Shown: positions 1-9,727 of the stretch, piece by piece
Layout of the letters: every line of letters begins with the position of its first letter
Position numbering within the stretch: the first letter of the stretch is position 1
NCBI GenBank assembly: GCA_001897435.1
Contig: MKSV01000002.1
Coordinates: 1 to 64,000, forward strand
Direction of reading: 5' to 3'
Length of the DNA: 64,000 nt
From: Acidobacteriales bacterium 59-55
GTDB lineage: Bacteria; Acidobacteriota; Terriglobia; Terriglobales; Acidobacteriaceae
Program-made: the position numbers and the translations under genes
Notes under the pieces: model-generated
Seen by the model: the letters and a program-made list of their open reading frames with translations, nothing else
Database searches by the model: none
Told to the model about the DNA's origin: nothing

Positions 1-179
1 CCACTATCAACAGACAAAGAATCAGCTCATCAGCTACAGCCCCAATGCCATGGGCTTCTTCTAAACCTGACACAATCGCAAAGAAAATTGCGCCCTCTCC
101 ACTGAAAATTGGCTCCGAACGTGAGTGTTTGAACACGGTTATGCTCGGTGCATCGAGAGTCTTCGTGAGAGGTTGTGAT

Positions 180-470
180 CTAAGCCGCTCGTCGAGTTAA
201 CATGACTCGACGGGCGAATTGGTCCCTGCAAGACAGAAATTTTACAGCAGCCCGTACCGCTCGATGGTAGGTATGCCTGAAGGTATGCCAGCCCACCCGC
301 TTTGTAAGCCTCGCATTCCTCGACGCAGGTTGCAGAACCTTCGTTCGCAGACTGTCCAGCCAGACCGGAAGCTTGCCAAAGGCCCGCTCCCTGGCGAAGA
401 CACAGTCCTCATCTGAGCTGAACGCGCAGATTTTCCGCCACGCGAGTAACTCAACGCTGCTCAAAACCAA
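180..470 (-). pseudogene. Tyrosine recombinase (phage integrase) remnant, minus strand
   Basis: An open frame on the minus strand contains a stretch resembling the C-terminal catalytic part of tyrosine recombinases: an S-L-R-T-K-V-L-Q-P segment followed by G-W-H-T-F-R-H-T-Y, the usual R-H-T box. After this box the similarity stops abruptly and the rest (ending in R-R-A-A) does not resemble an integrase. A full integrase needs about 300 or more residues and a downstream tyrosine nucleophile, both missing. I read it as a decayed fragment of an integrated element, not a working gene. The box is recognised by eye only. Confidence 0.55.
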
Positions 471-480
471 CGGAGAAGAT
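420..480 (+). pseudogene. Second tyrosine recombinase scrap, plus strand
   Basis: Read on the plus strand this short stretch encodes I-F-R-H-A-S-N-S-T-L-L-K-T-N-G-E-D-V-E-V, then V-Q and a stop. That is the R-H box and following helix of an integrase, and it would normally follow the segment found on the opposite strand at 180-470. Two adjacent pieces of the same domain on opposite strands indicate an inversion or two separate insertions followed by decay. No function is expected. Confidence 0.5.
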
Positions 481-540
481 GTCGAGGTGGTGCAGTGAGG
501 CAGGAAGTGTTCCCATTACTGTTCCCATCCGGTAAAACAG

Positions 541-758
541 CCAATTCGATCTTGAAATGCCCTAAGGTCGTCCACAGGTGGAGATAATTATCAGAGCCAG
601 TATTTGTAATAATGCGTACCTTCAACCCGGTCCAGTCTCCCGTTTCAACCAAGCCGAGGATCGGCACGACAAGCGCTCCTGCCCATATGAGAAAGAACTG
701 AAGCACCTCGTTCATCATTGCGGAACGAAGTCCGCCGAAACTCATCCATGCCTCATGG
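541..758 (-). pseudogene. Fragment of a sodium:solute symporter (SSS) family gene
   Basis: The minus-strand frame reads M-S-F-G-G-L-R-S-A-M-M-N-E-V-L-Q-F-F, then a hydrophobic helix and L-V-E-T-G-D-W-T-G-L. This resembles one internal transmembrane segment and loop of SSS-family sugar/sodium symporters, which are normally about 500-600 residues with more than ten helices. The 5' part is cut at about 759, exactly where the stop of the neighbouring TPR gene lies, and the 3' part runs into non-homologous sequence near 541. It appears to be a truncated relic beside integrase debris. Family recognition is by eye and moderately secure. Confidence 0.45.
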
Positions 759-1910
759 TCACCGTTCCTTCACAATGCCTGCGTCCTTCAAAGCGCGCTT
801 TTCCGCATCGAGTGCCGCAATATGTAGATCGCTAACGCGATGCATCGTCGCTTCAGCACGTGCTGTCTGGCCTTCCGATCGGTACGCCTTCGCGAGTAAG
901 TAAAGCGCCCCCGAGTCACCGGGATTCAAGTCCGTGGCCTTTACCAGGAAAGGAATCGCTGCGGCAGAATTGTTCATTCCGATCTCCGCTTTTCCCATGT
1001 AGAAGTAAGTCGACCACGAATCGGGCTCGATCACTTGCCCCTTCTTTAGATAGGAGAGCCCCTCCGCGAAGTGGTGGGTCTGAACCAACAAGGCGCCGAG
1101 GAAATAATAAGCACTCCCATCCTGCGGATCTTCTTGAATTGCATGCTTCAGCTCTTCTTCCGCAGCCATATTCTGATGGAGACCGATATATGCTTTACCC
1201 AATTCGCGGTAGGCGCCGGGGAAATGAGGGTCTTCCTGTACGGCGGACTTGAAAGATTGCGCAGATTCCTGGAAGTTAGTGGCGTCGTAGTATGCCTTAC
1301 CCATTAGAAAATTGGTCTGCGCGGGAGTGGCGTCGCTGGAGAAAAGACTGGTGAAGGTCTCCTGGGCCTGCTTTGCCAGCCCCGCTCGCGAATAGGCAAT
1401 GCCCAGAAGATAGACCGCCGCAGGGTCTGAGTTGCGCGCTTCGGTTAGTGGCTTCAACAACCTGATGCCAGCCTCGGGATCATCGTTTGACATGAGACAT
1501 GTTGCCAGCAGCATAGCTACCCGACGATTCGAAGGATCTCGATCATGTAGCTGTCGAAAATAGGGCAGCGCCTGTGCGTAGTCCTCTTGTTTTAAGTACG
1601 CCAAACCGATATCGAGCTGAATCTCGCGCAGATCAGGATCAATTTTTAGAGCCTTTCGATAGGTCTCGATCGACAGCGAGTAGCGATGTGTCTTTGCATA
1701 CAACACGCCAAGATTCGCAAGCGCGCTGATGTTGTGCGGGTCGGCTGTTAGAACCCTGCGAAAACCCGCCTCCGCTTCGGGATATCTTCCTGTATTCAAC
1801 GCCTGGACCGCTGAATCGAAGGTCCGTCGCGTCGCATTCAGGGGAGCCCCAACTCCAGAACTGGATGCGAAGAGAAGGATAGCCGTAACGATAAATGCGA
1901 GAGGTTTCAT
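759..1910 (-). CDS. Secreted TPR-repeat protein
   Basis: The 383-residue product starts with a clear Sec signal peptide (M-K-P-L-A-F-I-V followed by a hydrophobic core and G-V-G-A). Nearly the whole mature part consists of about nine tetratricopeptide repeats, seen as recurrent A-L-x-x-N/D-P spacing such as A-L-K-I-D-P-D-L and A-V-Q-E-D-P-H-F. TPR proteins are binding scaffolds in the periplasm or outer envelope; no catalytic motif is visible. An in-frame ATG at 1952 would add 14 residues before the signal peptide, and neither start has a good ribosome site. It lies just downstream of the large TonB-dependent receptor on the same strand, separated by a hairpin, and probably belongs to that uptake locus by position. 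Confidence 0.8.
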   Translation of the reverse strand: MKPLAFIVTAILLFASSSGVGAPLNATRRTFDSAVQALNTGRYPEAEAGFRRVLTADPHNISALANLGVLYAKTHRYSLSIETYRKALKIDPDLREIQLDIGLAYLKQEDYAQALPYFRQLHDRDPSNRRVAMLLATCLMSNDDPEAGIRLLKPLTEARNSDPAAVYLLGIAYSRAGLAKQAQETFTSLFSSDATPAQTNFLMGKAYYDATNFQESAQSFKSAVQEDPHFPGAYRELGKAYIGLHQNMAAEEELKHAIQEDPQDGSAYYFLGALLVQTHHFAEGLSYLKKGQVIEPDSWSTYFYMGKAEIGMNNSAAAIPFLVKATDLNPGDSGALYLLAKAYRSEGQTARAEATMHRVSDLHIAALDAEKRALKDAGIVKER

Positions 1911-1990
1911 GACAAATCTGCGGTTCTTCACACTGCATTGGAACACTTTCATGCGCCCGTTGTTATTTTGCTTCTTTCAGACATTAAAGA

Positions 1991-2026
1991 ATAGGCCGGG
2001 TTCATTGTCACATGAACCCGGCCTAT
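1991..2026 (-). terminator. Rho-independent-type hairpin after the TonB receptor gene
   Basis: A perfect 14-bp inverted repeat (ATAGGCCGGGTTCA with its complement) encloses an 8-nt loop and is followed on the minus strand by the T-rich tract TCTTTAATGT. It sits between the stop of the receptor at 2043 and the start of the TPR gene, so it should terminate or attenuate transcription from the receptor into the TPR gene. Confidence 0.75.
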
Positions 2027-2042
2027 CAGGATTTCGGCAGTC

Positions 2043-5000
2043 TTAGAAATAGAACTTACCGCCAAGCTGCATTTGACGAGGATCGCGCGTACTGTTGATT
2101 TGGCCCGCGCTACCCGCGTTGGTTCCCGAGAAGGGCGTGCCTGGCGCCGGTGCTGAGAGAGAGGTGTTAACAGTACCCCATTGCGTGTGATTGAAGATGT
2201 TGTAGAACTCAAACCGCAATTGGAAGCGTACGCTCTCTGTAATGTTCACGTTCTTGTACAGGGACATGTTGTAGTTGTTCACCCCTGGCCCATAGATGGT
2301 ATTGCGATGAAAGTTTCCAAAACTACCGTTAGCCGGCTGCGCGAAGACGCCCGGATTGAACCACATTGGATTTTTTCCAGCCGGCACGTCATGGGTATGG
2401 TTGGCCATAATCTGACCACCGAGGTAGTCCGGGCGAATATGGCCAAAGCCACCATTGCCGAGGTTTCCACTGGACGATAGATCGCAGGAATCGCCGGCGC
2501 CGCCTGCTCCGCTGTTCAAGCAGGGGCTGCCGCTCCAGAACTGGGAGACACCAGATAATTCCCAACCGCCAGCGGTAAGTTGGACCAGTTTATTGGATCC
2601 CCGGAAATCGGGAAAATTATAGACATATTGAATGTTGACGACGTTGCGACGATCAAAGCCCGCAGGCGCGTAGAACTTGTGCAGTTGAGTGTAGTCCGGA
2701 AACGCATTCTGGTTGCTGTCAACGTCGTCCAGATCGACGGCCTTGGAGAACGTGTAGTCCGCATTCAGTGTGAACTTATTGCTGAACCTGCGTTCGAGGT
2801 GGACCTGAAGGCCGTTGTAACTGCTGTTGGCACCAAACACGTTGTACTGAATTGTGTTATAGCCCTTATACGGGAGAATGGCAGCCTGGACATTGTTAAC
2901 CGTAGCCAGGATCGGTGTGCTGGTTGTGTAACCCAGAGGGAGTTGCTCCAACTGCTGGTTATACATCTGGTGCCTGCTGACGTTCCCAATGTATGTGATA
3001 TTCAAACCTAATTTATAGGGTAGTTGCTGCTGGATTCCAATGTTGTAACCATAGGTCGTAGGAATTTGACCCGCACGATCGGACCCCAGGACTCCGCTTG
3101 CAGGAGTCAACGGCGCACCATCGACGAGAGATGGGCTAAGATCTCCAACTTTGCCCCCATAGATTGTGGGCGTATACACCTGAGGAGGATTGCTGATTCC
3201 TCCGAAGTTGAAGACGTTTTGCTGATAGCGTTCGTAGAAGATGCCAAAGCCGCCGCGAAACGCGGTCTTGCCGTCTCCAAAGACATCATAGGCAAAACCA
3301 ACGCGCGGACCGAAGTTATTGTAGCGAGGATTCAGACCACCTTTTGGAAATCCCTTCGTGCCTTCCTGAACCATGCCGTTGTAGGGATTTCCTGAGCCAG
3401 TGATGATGGAACCTTTGGTGGGTGCCTGTCCGGGGATATTGTCAGCGGTGTTAATTTGGACCGCATTCGCGGGGTTGTATGAAGACGGTTCAAAATAATA
3501 CTGATAGAAGGGAGAGGTCGTATAGGTGGGTCCGATGAACTCATAGCGCATGCCGTAATCAAGCGTGAGTCTCGGGGAGATCTTCCAGGTGTCCTGGGCA
3601 TAACCTTCGTACTGGACGAAGTGAAAGTGACCAAAGGCATACTTGTTTGATTGGCTGACTGTGGTGTAATCCCCCAGAATCATGTTCGCGATGCCTGAGT
3701 TGCTGTTATTTGCATTCTGATTGCTGGCGCCGAAGTTAAAGCTAGGGTTCTCCTGCCAACTCCCTTCCTGCCCGTTTTCATTCAAGTCGCCAAAAACTCC
3801 AAACTTAATCACGTGATTTCCAAGGACTTTGGTCACATTGTCCGTGACAACCACCGTGTTCCCCGTGGAGGTCCAACCGGGAGGAAAGGTGCCCGTGTTG
3901 ACATAACCGTCTCCGCTGTTGAGGGCTGGAGCGAGGTTATGAGTATTCGTAGAGGGATAGAGATCGTTGAAGGTATAGCCGATCGTTTGCTTGTCAAATT
4001 TTTCCTTAGGTGTGCCCGGGAGAATGTCGACGACCTGATCCAGGTGCATCCAGCCGACGGTGACTTCATTCGTAAGCGTGGGTGAGATCACGTTCACGAG
4101 GCTCCATGCATAGCTCTTCCCGGGCTTCTTGCGGAATTGTGGATAGACGGGGAAGCTGGGGCCGGAGAAGATGCCGAAGCCCTGGCTCTCCTGCTGCCGG
4201 TCATCCACGTAGCGGAAGAAAGCATTGGCCCTGGGGCCAAAGTTGAAGTCGACACGGGCTACGTACTGATTCTTGCGGAAGGTGTAAGTGTCCTGGAAGG
4301 CAATCTGCTGCATATCGCTGAAGCCATTGTTATAGACCGGGTTATTGAAGCTACCGCGGTATCCCGGCGTAATGTTTTTGATCATGGCCTGATACTGCGT
4401 GCCGAAGTCGCTTTTAGGAATGATGTTGCCTTGATAAACCGTCCCGGTCTGCACCTCCCCGAATTTGTTGTATTGGATCGTTCCGGGAATAAAGACCGAT
4501 CCGTTGCGGACCGGATTCCCGCTAGTGTCGGTGATCGGCGTGCAGGTTGAGGTTCCATTGTTTGCGCACTCGTTCCCTGCACGGTAGAGGGTGGACATGT
4601 CGGCATCGCCAGTCGGAGTACCAATGCCAAGGAGTGCCGGATTCGGCATCGTGTAGAAAGTGCTGCCCGTCGGCTTGCTGGATCGAGTTCCCTCGTAGTT
4701 GAAGAAGAAAAACGCTCTTTTATTGCTTCTCGGTGAGATCTTCGGAATCGGAATGTAACCGCCGATGTTGCCGCCGAACTGATTGAAGTGCAGAATCGAG
4801 CGCGGTTTTCCCTGATGATTGCTGAACCAGTCGTTTGCGTCAAAGGCGGTATTTCGAACGAACTCATAAGCCGTGCCATGGAAGTGGTCGCCGCCCGCCT
4901 TGGTGTTGACCAGAATCATCACGCCGGGGCTACGGCCGTACTCCGCGTTGAAGTTGCCGGTCAGTGTTTTAAATTCGCCTACGGCGTCGATGCTGAGATC

Positions 5001-5825
5001 GGTGTACTGGCCGTCGTTTGCTCCAACGTCAGTATTGATAACACCATCGAGGAAGAAGTTGTTTGCCGTACCGCGCATTCCGTTCACGAAGAAGTCGTTG
5101 GTTTGGTTGAAGACCAGCCGGAATTGAGAGGTATTGTTTGTCACCACCCCGGGCAATGTCGTCATCAGAGATTCAAAGTCGCGTCCGTTCAAAGGCTGTT
5201 CAAGCACTTGCCGGGACGAGATGACAGCCGAGTGGTTCGACGTCTCTGTTTCAATGAGCGGCTCCTCCGAGTTGACGGTAACCGTCTCTGACCGTTCTCC
5301 AATTGACATCTGTAACTGGCCAAGACCAAGATCCTGCTCCTGATCGAGCACGATGCCGCTCCGCTGCAAATTCTTCATACCGGTGGCAGAGATTTTGACA
5401 TCATAGGTGGCAGGCGGCAGGTTCAGCGCCCTGAATGTACCGGTATTTCCAGTCGTTGCTTCTCGGGTGGTATTTCCAGTCGCATGATTGACAACCTGGA
5501 CCGTGGCTCCTGCTATGGACGCGCCACCCGGGTCGACGACGGTCCCTGAGATGGAGCCTGTCTGGGCCTGAAGCTTCGAGCCGGAGAAGAGAATCATAAG
5601 CAGCGCGAGTAAGGACAATCCGATAAGTGAGGACGAATGTCGCCGCTGGCATTCGTCGGTTAAATCGCTCTCCATTTCACTCTTCACGAAACGGTAGCTG
5701 CCTGCATTCTCCTGATCGCAGGCTCCCCCAGTTATTCTGGCGTTTGATCCCGCGGTCTGCGGGTCATTAAAAATGGCGTGGCCGATTCCGCTGATTAGGC
5801 CATAAGTCTTTATGCGTTTTTCCAT
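2043..5825 (-). CDS. Oar-like TonB-dependent receptor with carboxypeptidase-regulatory N-terminal domain
   Basis: The 1260-residue outer-membrane protein has a signal-peptide-like hydrophobic stretch at about residues 67-85, ending L-Q-A-Q. A carboxypeptidase-regulatory-like beta-sandwich follows (G-S-I-S-G-T-V-V-D-P-G-G-A-S-I-A-G-A), then a plug with the P-L-N-G-R-D-F motif and a long beta-barrel ending R-Q-M-Q-L-G-G-K-F-Y-F. This is the Oar-like receptor type expanded in Acidobacteria, thought to import oligosaccharides or other large ligands using TonB energy. The ATG at 5825 has an AGGAAGG site about 10 nt upstream; an ATG at 5675 would place the signal peptide nearer the N-terminus and is an alternative start. 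It is divergent from the exported sugar-acid enzymes and is the likely uptake component of that locus. Confidence 0.9.
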   Translation of the reverse strand: MEKRIKTYGLISGIGHAIFNDPQTAGSNARITGGACDQENAGSYRFVKSEMESDLTDECQRRHSSSLIGLSLLALLMILFSGSKLQAQTGSISGTVVDPGGASIAGATVQVVNHATGNTTREATTGNTGTFRALNLPPATYDVKISATGMKNLQRSGIVLDQEQDLGLGQLQMSIGERSETVTVNSEEPLIETETSNHSAVISSRQVLEQPLNGRDFESLMTTLPGVVTNNTSQFRLVFNQTNDFFVNGMRGTANNFFLDGVINTDVGANDGQYTDLSIDAVGEFKTLTGNFNAEYGRSPGVMILVNTKAGGDHFHGTAYEFVRNTAFDANDWFSNHQGKPRSILHFNQFGGNIGGYIPIPKISPRSNKRAFFFFNYEGTRSSKPTGSTFYTMPNPALLGIGTPTGDADMSTLYRAGNECANNGTSTCTPITDTSGNPVRNGSVFIPGTIQYNKFGEVQTGTVYQGNIIPKSDFGTQYQAMIKNITPGYRGSFNNPVYNNGFSDMQQIAFQDTYTFRKNQYVARVDFNFGPRANAFFRYVDDRQQESQGFGIFSGPSFPVYPQFRKKPGKSYAWSLVNVISPTLTNEVTVGWMHLDQVVDILPGTPKEKFDKQTIGYTFNDLYPSTNTHNLAPALNSGDGYVNTGTFPPGWTSTGNTVVVTDNVTKVLGNHVIKFGVFGDLNENGQEGSWQENPSFNFGASNQNANNSNSGIANMILGDYTTVSQSNKYAFGHFHFVQYEGYAQDTWKISPRLTLDYGMRYEFIGPTYTTSPFYQYYFEPSSYNPANAVQINTADNIPGQAPTKGSIITGSGNPYNGMVQEGTKGFPKGGLNPRYNNFGPRVGFAYDVFGDGKTAFRGGFGIFYERYQQNVFNFGGISNPPQVYTPTIYGGKVGDLSPSLVDGAPLTPASGVLGSDRAGQIPTTYGYNIGIQQQLPYKLGLNITYIGNVSRHQMYNQQLEQLPLGYTTSTPILATVNNVQAAILPYKGYNTIQYNVFGANSSYNGLQVHLERRFSNKFTLNADYTFSKAVDLDDVDSNQNAFPDYTQLHKFYAPAGFDRRNVVNIQYVYNFPDFRGSNKLVQLTAGGWELSGVSQFWSGSPCLNSGAGGAGDSCDLSSSGNLGNGGFGHIRPDYLGGQIMANHTHDVPAGKNPMWFNPGVFAQPANGSFGNFHRNTIYGPGVNNYNMSLYKNVNITESVRFQLRFEFYNIFNHTQWGTVNTSLSAPAPGTPFSGTNAGSAGQINSTRDPRQMQLGGKFYF

Positions 5826-6289
5826 AAAGCGCCTGCCTTCCTGTGGTGAAAAGTGGAGGAACGAGCCCGCCTATTTATACGCTTTAGAAACAGACTTACA
5901 CGTTAAAGCTGATAGTAATATCTGGGGCAATATATATATAGCTTGGACCGGGTGTCAACGACTTAATAGCGCAGTCATGCACTTTTTCGAAGCGATGACA
6001 TTGCAGCGCCCGAAACGGCGATCGCGAGGTCGGATGTGCCGACGCAGGCAGCGGAGGTAACCCACCGGTCGGCGGCCTCGCTTGTCACGATGAGGACATC
6101 ATGGTTACTACGCCTACTCCAATGAGCTAAAGAAAAGATCCTTCATCACTGGCGGGTCAAGAATATTTCCTCAATACTCGCCCGCGTCGTAGTATTGTCG
6201 CGGTTGAGCTTTCACGGCAACCAAGTAGGGATCATCAAGAGAGACCAGCAGCTTCCATCAAGAAGATTTTAGAAAGGGAAAGTCTAACT
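5826..6289. promoter_or_regulatory. Divergent intergenic region between receptor and dehydratase genes
   Basis: This 464-bp gap separates divergently transcribed genes and must carry promoters for both. It is more AT-rich than its neighbours, with an alternating AATATATATATA run near 5928-5939 and an inexact inverted pair around 6160-6180. No regulator gene is adjacent and no operator was recognised with confidence. A weak AAAGGGAA ribosome site precedes the ATG at 6290. Confidence 0.45.
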
Positions 6290-7420
6290 ATGAGTTCTAG
6301 CTTGTCGAGACGAGATCTGGTGACCGGTATGTGTTCGGCGGCGCTTCTGTCTGCTGCTTCACCTGTGCGAGCTAAAGCGTCGACGAAGAGGACGGCCGGA
6401 AGTCTTCCTATAGGGATGCCTCAGGAAGGTCCTGGGACACCTAAGCTCGCTGCTCCTTTGAACGGCAGAAATATTACCGACAAGTCGATGCGGGAGGTAA
6501 AGCAGCTCGGTGTGAACCATGTCCTGATGGGCGGGCCTCCGATGCCATGGACCGAGCCACAGTTGCGCAGCATGGTCGACAAGTGCAAGACCGGCGGATT
6601 GACGATCAGCAACATGATGATTGGCGGATTTCCCAATACGGTTTATGGCCGCCCCGGGCGGGACCACGAGATCGAACTCTTCAAAGACTCTATTCGCGCG
6701 GCAGGCAAAGTCGGAATGCCGACGATTGAGTACAACTTCTATGCCCATCGCGCTATCGAGGGCTACTACGAAGTCGATGGCCGGGGCGGAGCAGGGCTAA
6801 CCGGGTTTGATGTAGATCGAGTGAAGAATCTTCCTCCGCTTCCAGAGGAAGGCGTGCATAGTCTTGAACAGATGTGGAAGAACATCACCTATTTTCTAAA
6901 AGCGGTGATTCCAGTGGCCGATAAGGCAGGCGTTCGCCTTGCGTTGCATCCCAACGATCCACCGATCGCACTTAGCCGCGGATCGGGTCAGATCATGGCG
7001 ACGGTAGACGGATGGAAACATCTGATCAGCATCGTGGACAGTCCCGCCAATGGCATCACCTTCGACTGCGGCGTAACGCGGGAGACGGGGCACGATCCGG
7101 TCGAGGTTTGCCGTTACTTCGGGACGCGGGACCGAATCAACCATGTTCACTATCGCAACCCTACGATTACAGTTCCTAATGACAAATACGTAGAAGGGTT
7201 TATCGACACGGGCGATAACAACATGCTGGCAGTGATGAGGGAGTTAGTTCGAGTCAAGTACAAGCGCCTGATATACCCGGAGCATGAACGGGCACTGGAC
7301 TATGATCGCGCGGTCGGTATCCACAATCAATATCCTGGAGGCGGCGGATACGCCGGGATGGTATTCGACATCGGCTACACGCGAGCTATGCTTCAGGCAT
7401 CCCTTATCCTGGCAAGCTAA
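6290..7420 (+). CDS. Mannonate dehydratase (UxuA family) with a Tat-type leader
   Basis: The 376-residue protein resembles UxuA-type mannonate dehydratase, a TIM-barrel metalloenzyme that converts D-mannonate to 2-keto-3-deoxygluconate. Family features include R-L-A-L-H-P-N-D-P-P, the G-I-T-F-D-C-G-V-T-R-E segment and H-V-H-Y-R-N, which supply metal and substrate ligands. Unlike cytoplasmic UxuA (about 390 residues, no leader) it begins M-S-S-S-L-S-R-R-D-L-V with a hydrophobic stretch ending P-V-R-A, a twin-arginine export leader. Its stop overlaps the next start by one base (TAATG), so it is translationally coupled to the PQQ dehydrogenase. The substrate is inferred from the family; other xylose-isomerase-like TIM barrels are possible but less likely. 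Confidence 0.82.
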   Translation: MSSSLSRRDLVTGMCSAALLSAASPVRAKASTKRTAGSLPIGMPQEGPGTPKLAAPLNGRNITDKSMREVKQLGVNHVLMGGPPMPWTEPQLRSMVDKCKTGGLTISNMMIGGFPNTVYGRPGRDHEIELFKDSIRAAGKVGMPTIEYNFYAHRAIEGYYEVDGRGGAGLTGFDVDRVKNLPPLPEEGVHSLEQMWKNITYFLKAVIPVADKAGVRLALHPNDPPIALSRGSGQIMATVDGWKHLISIVDSPANGITFDCGVTRETGHDPVEVCRYFGTRDRINHVHYRNPTITVPNDKYVEGFIDTGDNNMLAVMRELVRVKYKRLIYPEHERALDYDRAVGIHNQYPGGGGYAGMVFDIGYTRAMLQASLILAS

Positions 7421-9603
7421 TGACAATCGATATGAAGAAGCTACCCGCAATTACCACGTTAATGTTGGGATTGGGAATCTGCATTTCTAATCCGTGGATG
7501 GCCTATGGCGCGAACCCGAAAGCGGCGCGAGGTGAATCCGCCGCGACGGGGTGGCAGGTCTACGGCGGACAGGCAACAGGTGATCACTACTCCTCCCTGA
7601 CGCAGATCAACCGCAAGAATGTAAAGAACCTTGTGGTGGCGTGGAAGTTTGATACCGGAGAGCGGGGTGGCCTCGAAACGAACCCTATTGTCATTGGAGA
7701 TGTTCTGTATACTTGCACGCCCCAGCACAGCGTAATCGCGCTCAATGCTGCAACGGGCAAGCAGCTCTGGATCTTCGATTCCGGACTCGAGGGGATGGCG
7801 CGATCGCGCGGGGTATCCTACTGGACCGATGGTCATGAGAGCCGCATCTTCGCCGGGTTTCAAAATTATCTCTATGCGGTGGATGCAAAGACAGGAAAGG
7901 CAATTTCAAGCTTTGGCGAAGACGGCAGAGTCGATTTACGCAAAGGGCTGCGAGGCGACTATCTCAAGCAGTCGGTAGGAATGACATCGCCCGGGGCAAT
8001 TTACAAAGACCTTATCATCGTCGGCGGCCAAAACCCTGAGACACATCCTTCGCCGCCTGGCGATATACGGGCATACGATGTGCATACCGGCGCGATTCGA
8101 TGGACCTTCCATACGATTCCGCATCCCGGCGAGTTTGGCTACGATACCTGGCCCAAGGACGCCTGGAAGAATGGGGGGGCTGCCAATAACTGGGCCGGCA
8201 TGACGATCGACATGAAACGTGGGATCGTCTATGTGCCAACAGGATCGGCCGTCTTCGACTTCTACGGAGCCGATCGAATCGGCAATGATCTTTTTGCGGA
8301 TACCCTACTGGCTTTGGACGCCGAGACGGGAAAGCGAATATGGCACTTTCAAGGCGTCCATCATGATCTGTGGGATCGCGACTTTCCTACAGCTCCCGCG
8401 CTGGTGACGCTCACTCGTAACGGCAAGCGGATTGACGCTGTGGCGCAGCCTTCAAAATCGGGATACCTTTTCATCCTCGACCGCGTCACCGGCAAATCAC
8501 TCTTCCCCATTGTAGAAACACCCTTTCCGGCGAGCACCGTACCGGACGAGGTAGCCTCTCCAACGCAACCAATTCCAACGCTGCCATTGCCGTTCACGCG
8601 GCAAAACGTCACTGAAGATATGCTGACGACCCGAACGCCGGAGGTACATGCCTGGGCGGTGAAGGAGTTCAAAGCAATGGCCGGCGGTGGTCAGTTCACC
8701 CCTCCCAGCGTAGACAAGCTGACGGTTGATCTGCCGGGCTTCGCGGGAGGAGCCGAGTGGGGCGGCCCTGCTGTCGATCCGACAACAGGAGTGATCTACA
8801 TCAATGAAAATGACACTGCGTGGCTCGTAGGCCTTACCGTGCCGCCACCGCCAGGAAGTCTGGGTGAGAAGATCTACCAGAGCCAATGCAGCGTTTGCCA
8901 CGGCAGCAATCGCGCGGGCTCGCCACCCTCCGTCCCTTCACTGATTGGGATTGAAGGGCTTCTGAGCGACAAGGAGATCGCAGAGACAATCCAGCATGGA
9001 AAAGGCCGTATGCCTGCCTTCAATAACCTGAGCAGTGAAGAGGCTGAGGCTTTAGTGCGCTATATATCGAAGACTCCGCAGCAGCAGAATAAAGCGCGAG
9101 GCAAGGCCGCGACAGCTTCTGCAACGTCCTCCGCCATCGACCAGAAGGCTGTGAGTGCTTCGACGAACGACATGCCATATAACACCATAGGATTTCGCAG
9201 ATTCCTCGACCCGGAAGGTTATCCGGCGATTGTGCCGCCGTGGGGAACCTTGAATGCGATTGACATGAATACAGGTAAATACCTGTGGAGAATTCCGTTC
9301 GGAGAATACCCGGAACTGGCTGCGAAAGGAATGCGCGACACCGGGTCCGATAACTACGGTGGCCCGATTGTCACTGCGGGCGGTTTGCTTTTTATAGGCG
9401 CTACCGTTTTTGACCGGAAGTTTCACGCCTATGACAGCCGTACCGGAAAGCTGCTTTGGGAGACTGAGCTTCCGTTCTCCGGCCTCGCCACACCATCCAC
9501 CTATATGGTGAATGGCAAGCAGTATGTTGTCATCGCCAGTGGCGGAGGCCAAAGCAGCGGCAAGCCGAGTGGGGGAGTGTATGTCGCCTTTGCATTGCCC
9601 TAG
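7420..9603 (+). CDS. PQQ-dependent dehydrogenase with an inserted cytochrome c domain
   Basis: The 727-residue quinoprotein oxidises alcohols or aldoses in the periplasm and passes electrons to the respiratory chain. An N-terminal signal peptide (an in-frame ATG at 7432 gives M-K-K-L-P-A-I) precedes propeller repeats with A-x-D-x-x-T-G-K-x-x-W signatures, for example A-L-N-A-A-T-G-K-Q-L-W. A heme-c motif C-S-V-C-H at residues 490-494 sits in an inserted cytochrome domain of about 80 residues with its M-P-A-F axial segment, after which the propeller resumes (D-M-N-T-G-K-Y-L-W). It resembles the membrane-bound glucose/glycerol dehydrogenase group. Starting on the last base of the dehydratase stop, it probably supplies sugar acid to the neighbouring exported dehydratases. 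Confidence 0.88.
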   Translation: MTIDMKKLPAITTLMLGLGICISNPWMAYGANPKAARGESAATGWQVYGGQATGDHYSSLTQINRKNVKNLVVAWKFDTGERGGLETNPIVIGDVLYTCTPQHSVIALNAATGKQLWIFDSGLEGMARSRGVSYWTDGHESRIFAGFQNYLYAVDAKTGKAISSFGEDGRVDLRKGLRGDYLKQSVGMTSPGAIYKDLIIVGGQNPETHPSPPGDIRAYDVHTGAIRWTFHTIPHPGEFGYDTWPKDAWKNGGAANNWAGMTIDMKRGIVYVPTGSAVFDFYGADRIGNDLFADTLLALDAETGKRIWHFQGVHHDLWDRDFPTAPALVTLTRNGKRIDAVAQPSKSGYLFILDRVTGKSLFPIVETPFPASTVPDEVASPTQPIPTLPLPFTRQNVTEDMLTTRTPEVHAWAVKEFKAMAGGGQFTPPSVDKLTVDLPGFAGGAEWGGPAVDPTTGVIYINENDTAWLVGLTVPPPPGSLGEKIYQSQCSVCHGSNRAGSPPSVPSLIGIEGLLSDKEIAETIQHGKGRMPAFNNLSSEEAEALVRYISKTPQQQNKARGKAATASATSSAIDQKAVSASTNDMPYNTIGFRRFLDPEGYPAIVPPWGTLNAIDMNTGKYLWRIPFGEYPELAAKGMRDTGSDNYGGPIVTAGGLLFIGATVFDRKFHAYDSRTGKLLWETELPFSGLATPSTYMVNGKQYVVIASGGGQSSGKPSGGVYVAFALP

Positions 9604-9727
9604 GAATACATCCGTTCAACTCGGGGAGTCGATCCATCCGTCCCAAAAGTGATCGCGGCAGAAATCGTTTGCGTGCCGGACCATCTATAAATCGAGGGGA
9701 GTTCATCTGTAATGCGAGGAGGCGAGC

